Below, piece after piece: positions 5,647 through 8,126 of a stretch of 8,126 nucleotides of DNA; the first letter of the stretch is position 1; every line of letters begins with the position of its first letter. The DNA comes from Miltoncostaeales bacterium (GTDB lineage Bacteria; Actinomycetota; Thermoleophilia; Miltoncostaeales; Miltoncostaeaceae). The stretch is from contig JAUROO010000007.1 in assembly GCA_030829765.1 (NCBI GenBank), positions 1-8,126 of the forward strand, written 5' to 3'. The notes under the pieces were generated by a model that did not search any database, had not been told where the DNA came from, and worked only from the letters and a program-made list of their open reading frames with translations. The position numbers were made by a program, and so were the translations under genes.

Positions 5647-5809
5647 GCCGGGGCACGAAGGCCGGGCAGCGCATCACCGGCACCGCCGGGTACCTGGGCA
5701 TGCGCGGCTCCTCGCACATGGTGAACACCGACCGGCGCGTGGGCACCAGCCTCTGGAACCGGCAGCGGTCGCACAGCCCCGAGGGCATGCGGCGCCGGTC
5801 GCCGGTCAC
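5594..5809 (-). CDS. Small four-cysteine protein coupled to thrS
   Basis: This 71-residue product has the spacing C-x2-C-x15-C-x15-C: CDRC, then FTMCEE, then VMRCPAF. The arrangement suggests a single zinc or iron-sulfur site in a compact fold. The stretch between, rich in Tyr/Pro/Arg (PRYPAVPV), looks constrained, whereas the tail after the last cysteine is Pro-rich and probably disordered. From memory, similar short CDRCRxQR proteins occur as unnamed genes in related actinobacteria; I cannot verify that here. The GTG at 5809 overlaps the thrS stop as GTGA, implying translational coupling. An ATG seven codons later (5788) is the alternative start and would give 64 residues. The function is unknown; the context suggests constant expression with the synthetase. 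The 3' end runs antisense into the end of the plus-strand gene. Confidence 0.75.
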   Translation of the reverse strand: MTGDRRRMPSGLCDRCRFQRLVPTRRSVFTMCEEPRMPRYPAVPVMRCPAFVPRPSGEAPVPPPAVPPASG

Positions 5810-7710
5810 GGCGCGGGCGCCCCCGCGCGCAGCGCGTCGGCGAGCCCTGTGAGCGGGAGGTCGCCCTCCAGGTCGCCGTGGCGTGCGCGCACCGATGCCG
5901 TGCGGGTCTCCACCTCGCGGTCGCCCACCACCAGCAGGAAGGGCACCTTGCCCAGCTCGCCGTCGCGGATACGGCGGCCCATGGACTCCGACCGGGAATC
6001 CACCTCCACCCGGATACCCCCGCCCCGGAGCGTGCCGCACACTTCGTCCGCGTAGGGCACGTGGCGGTCCGACACCGGGATGACACGCGCCTGCTCGGGG
6101 GCCAGCCAGAACGGCAGGTCGCCGCCGGTGTCCTCCAGCAGGATGCCCAGGAAGCGCTCGAGCGAGCCGGTGATGGCGCGGTGGATGATGACCGGGCGGG
6201 CCTCGGTGTCATCAGCCGTCGTGTAGTTCAGGCCGAACCGCTCGGGCATGTAGAAGTCCAGCTGGCAGGTGCCCAGTTGCCACGAGCGCCCCATGCTGTC
6301 GGTCACCTGGATGTCGATCTTGGGGCCGTAGAAGGCGCCGTCGCCCTCCTTGATCCCATACTCGCGATCGCCCAGTGCCAGGCGCAGGGCCTCCTCGGCC
6401 TGATCCCACATCTCCGGGGTGCCCGTGGCCTTCTCGGGACGTGTCGACAGGAACATGGCGACATCCGTGAAGCCGAACCGCGCGTAGAACCGCTCGGTGA
6501 GGTCGAGGATCGACCGCACCTCGGACTGGATCTGGTCCATGCGGCAGAACACGTGGGCGTCGTCCTGCGTGAAGGCGCGCACGCGGAACAGCCCGTGCAG
6601 CACGCCCGACAGCTCATGGCGGTGCACGTGGCCGAACTCGGCCAGGCGCAGCGGCAGCTCGCGGTACGACCGGCGCGTGGAACGGAACACCAGGCAGGCC
6701 CCGGGGCAGTTCATGGGCTTCACGGCGAACCCCTGGTCGTCCACCTCCGTGAAGTACATGTTGTCCTTGTAGTGCTCGTAGTGACCGCTCTGCTTCCAGA
6801 GCTCGTCGCTGAGCATGGTGGGGGTGCGGATCTCCTGGTAGCCCATGGCGTCCAGCTCGGTACGGAGCGCCGCCTGGATCCCGTTCACCACCACCATCCC
6901 CTTCGGCAGGAAGAAGGGGAAGCCCGGGCCGGCCTCGTCGAAGTAGAAGATGCCCAGATCGCGTCCCACCCGGCGGTGGTCCCTGGCGCGCGCAGCCTCC
7001 AGGCGCTCGAGGTACTCATCCAGCTCGGCCTTCGTGGGGAAGGCCGTGGCGTACACGCGGGTGAGCATGGGGTTCTTCTCGCTGCCGCGCCAGTACGCGC
7101 CGGCCACCGACAGCAACTTGACGTGCCCGATGCGGCCGGTGTCGTGCACGTGCGGCCCACGGCAGAGATCAACGAATTCGCGCTCCCGGTACAGCGACAC
7201 ATCCGCCTCGCCCTGGCGCGCGAGCTCCTCCACCTGGTCCACCTTGTACGGCTGCGCGCGCTGCTCGAAGAACGCCTTCGCGTCGGGGATGCTCATGACG
7301 CTGCGCTCGAACGGCTCCCGGCTCTTCGCGATGCGGTTGATCTCGGCCTCGATGGCCGGGAAGTCGTCCTCGGTGATCGGCCGGTCCAGCTCGAAGTCGT
7401 AGTAGAAGCCGTCCGCGATGGGCGGGCCGAAGCCGAACCGCGTGCCCGGGAACAGGCCCATCACGGCCTCGGCCATCACGTGCGCCGCGGAGTGCCGCAT
7501 GACGTACAGGTGGTCGTCGCCGCTCTTGCCCGTGACGATGCTGATCTCCTCGCCATCGGCCAGCGGACGGGCGAGGTCGCGGATCTCATCGCCCACGCGC
7601 ACGGCAAGCGCGGCCTTCGCCAGGCCGGGGCCGATGGCCGCGGCGGCGTCATGGCCCGTGGCGCCCTCGGGCAGGTCGAGTCTGTTCCCGTCGGGGAGGA
7701 CGACGTGCAT
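5806..7710 (-). CDS. thrS: Threonyl-tRNA synthetase
   Basis: ThrS is the cytoplasmic class II enzyme that charges tRNA-Thr with threonine and edits misattached serine. The 634-residue product is full length for the bacterial family. A TGS domain covers about 1-60. The editing domain has HSAAH (H73, H77) and CRGPH (C183, H187), which matches the known editing site. The catalytic core shows MNCPG (C335), QDDAHVF (H386) and IIHRAITGSLERF (H510), the three zinc ligands that select threonine, with motif 2 around FGHVHRHELSG and motif 3 at GSLERF. The anticodon-binding domain covers about 535-634 (SESMGRRIRDGE, VPFLLVVGDREVE). All key residues are present. The ATG at 7710 gives the standard TGS start (MHVVLPDGN); the long in-frame extension to 8052 is antisense to another gene. 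GAGGAG lies 12 bases upstream. It is followed by the four-cysteine gene with a GTGA overlap. Confidence 0.99.
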   Translation of the reverse strand: MHVVLPDGNRLDLPEGATGHDAAAAIGPGLAKAALAVRVGDEIRDLARPLADGEEISIVTGKSGDDHLYVMRHSAAHVMAEAVMGLFPGTRFGFGPPIADGFYYDFELDRPITEDDFPAIEAEINRIAKSREPFERSVMSIPDAKAFFEQRAQPYKVDQVEELARQGEADVSLYREREFVDLCRGPHVHDTGRIGHVKLLSVAGAYWRGSEKNPMLTRVYATAFPTKAELDEYLERLEAARARDHRRVGRDLGIFYFDEAGPGFPFFLPKGMVVVNGIQAALRTELDAMGYQEIRTPTMLSDELWKQSGHYEHYKDNMYFTEVDDQGFAVKPMNCPGACLVFRSTRRSYRELPLRLAEFGHVHRHELSGVLHGLFRVRAFTQDDAHVFCRMDQIQSEVRSILDLTERFYARFGFTDVAMFLSTRPEKATGTPEMWDQAEEALRLALGDREYGIKEGDGAFYGPKIDIQVTDSMGRSWQLGTCQLDFYMPERFGLNYTTADDTEARPVIIHRAITGSLERFLGILLEDTGGDLPFWLAPEQARVIPVSDRHVPYADEVCGTLRGGGIRVEVDSRSESMGRRIRDGELGKVPFLLVVGDREVETRTASVRARHGDLEGDLPLTGLADALRAGAPAP

Positions 7711-7827
7711 GTGGTTGGCGTGCTCCTCGCAGGGGCGGTCGTGACGGCGGCCGATGGTAGCAACGGCCCCCGGCCCTCCCGCATCCCCCTTGCGGCGTCC
7801 GGTCAATGGGCGGAAGATGGACGGACC
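7711..7827. promoter_or_regulatory. Divergent intergenic region between thrS and a membrane protein gene
   Basis: These 117 bases separate two divergent genes. Toward thrS there is a TACCAT box at 7754-7759 (minus strand), which would give a leader of roughly 37 bases, and a GAGGAG ribosome site at 7723-7728. This makes thrS a leadered gene, unlike several others in the window. Toward the plus-strand gene there is TTGCGG (7790-7795) as a possible -35, but only a poor -10. The region is far too short for a T-box leader, and no long hairpin is seen. Confidence 0.45.
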
Positions 7828-8126
7828 ATGCGGTGGTTGCTCTGCGGATCGTCCCCCACGCCGGTCGCCCGACGGGTTGTGCCGGCCATCCTCGTGTCGC
7901 TGTTGCTCGCGCTCTTCGGCACGGCCTTCCTGGTGCTGGCGCCCAGCATCCCCGGGCCCGGGTGGCTGCGCGCCGGCTACGTGATGTTCGTGGTTGTCAT
8001 CCTCAAACTGCCCCTCATCGCGATCCTGTGGTGGCTGATCGCGCGCAACCACGAGTGGCCGAGCACGAAGCCCAGGTGGCTCCCGCCCGAGCAGGCCGAG
8101 ATCCTCGCCTACCTGGAGAAGGAGGC
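7828..8126 (+). CDS. Membrane protein with two helices, function unknown (3' end cut off)
   Basis: I do not recognise the family. The 99 visible codons begin MRWLLCGSS and include two strong hydrophobic helices, about 18-38 (VPAILVSLLLALFGTAFLVL) and 49-72 (VMFVVVILKLPLIAILWWLI). They are followed by a polar segment rich in Trp, Pro and Glu (NHEWPSTKPRWLPPEQAEIL) that continues past the right edge. The frame stays open to the end of the window. The ATG at 7828 was chosen because no start precedes it in frame nearby; GGAAG is present about 12 bases upstream as a weak ribosome site. The arrangement suggests a hairpin of two helices with a cytoplasmic domain, perhaps one short protein. It is divergent from thrS, so no operon partner can be inferred within the window. 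Confidence 0.75.
   Translation, partial: MRWLLCGSSPTPVARRVVPAILVSLLLALFGTAFLVLAPSIPGPGWLRAGYVMFVVVILKLPLIAILWWLIARNHEWPSTKPRWLPPEQAEILAYLEKE

Noticed and set aside
3712..5852. Plus-strand frames opposite the TadE-like genes and the four-helix gene
   Set aside because: They are low-complexity Pro/Arg/Ala/His proteins opposite genes with recognisable motifs and operon spacing.
7711..7827. T-box riboswitch upstream of thrS
   Set aside because: The gap is too short and I see neither the conserved T-box sequence nor a terminator hairpin.
7711..8052. N-terminal extension of ThrS to 8052
   Set aside because: The extra 114 residues are charged and unstructured, are antisense to the divergent membrane protein, and lie before a standard TGS-domain start at 7710.
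1..8126. CRISPR arrays, insertion sequences, tRNA or rRNA genes
   Set aside because: I saw no spaced direct repeats, transposase motifs, cloverleaf signatures or ribosomal RNA segments on either strand by eye.

Overview
The window is very GC-rich and densely coding. It looks like chromosome of an actinobacterium-type organism, most likely a deep-branching lineage such as Thermoleophilia. That placement is inferred from three things. uvrC is joined directly to rapZ, as in the actinobacterial uvrC-rapZ-whiA region. Several genes seem to start without a Shine-Dalgarno site, right behind a TAnnnT -10 box. One gene encodes a TadE/TadG-like, M15 peptidase and lytic transglycosylase fusion that I associate from memory with Thermoleophilia. 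No ribosomal RNA gene is present to confirm it.

Layout from right to left. A plus-strand two-helix membrane protein (7828 to the right edge, cut off) diverges from thrS (7710-5806, minus). thrS overlaps by GTGA a small four-cysteine protein gene (5809-5594, minus). That gene converges on, and overlaps the 3' end of, a plus-strand gene of uncertain family (5128-5646). Forty bases from the latter, and divergent, lies a four-helix membrane protein gene (5087-4731, minus). Then come three tightly packed minus-strand genes for TadE/TadG-type proteins (4652-4302, 4300-4040, 4043-2757). The third is fused to two cell-wall hydrolase domains. uvrC (2722-791) follows 34 bases later, and rapZ (800 to the left edge, cut off) overlaps the end of uvrC.

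Functionally the window mixes housekeeping (threonyl-tRNA synthetase, nucleotide excision repair, RapZ nucleotide-binding regulator) with an envelope module. In that module two pilin-like membrane proteins and a membrane-anchored peptidoglycan hydrolase are probably made together and act at the outer face of the membrane. No Tad ATPase, prepilin peptidase or secretin is visible here.

The most interesting items are the three-domain cell-wall enzyme, the set of apparently leaderless promoters with nearly constant geometry, and the small four-cysteine protein translationally coupled to thrS. I saw no mobile element, CRISPR array, tRNA or rRNA. Most other long open frames are antisense shadows caused by high GC.
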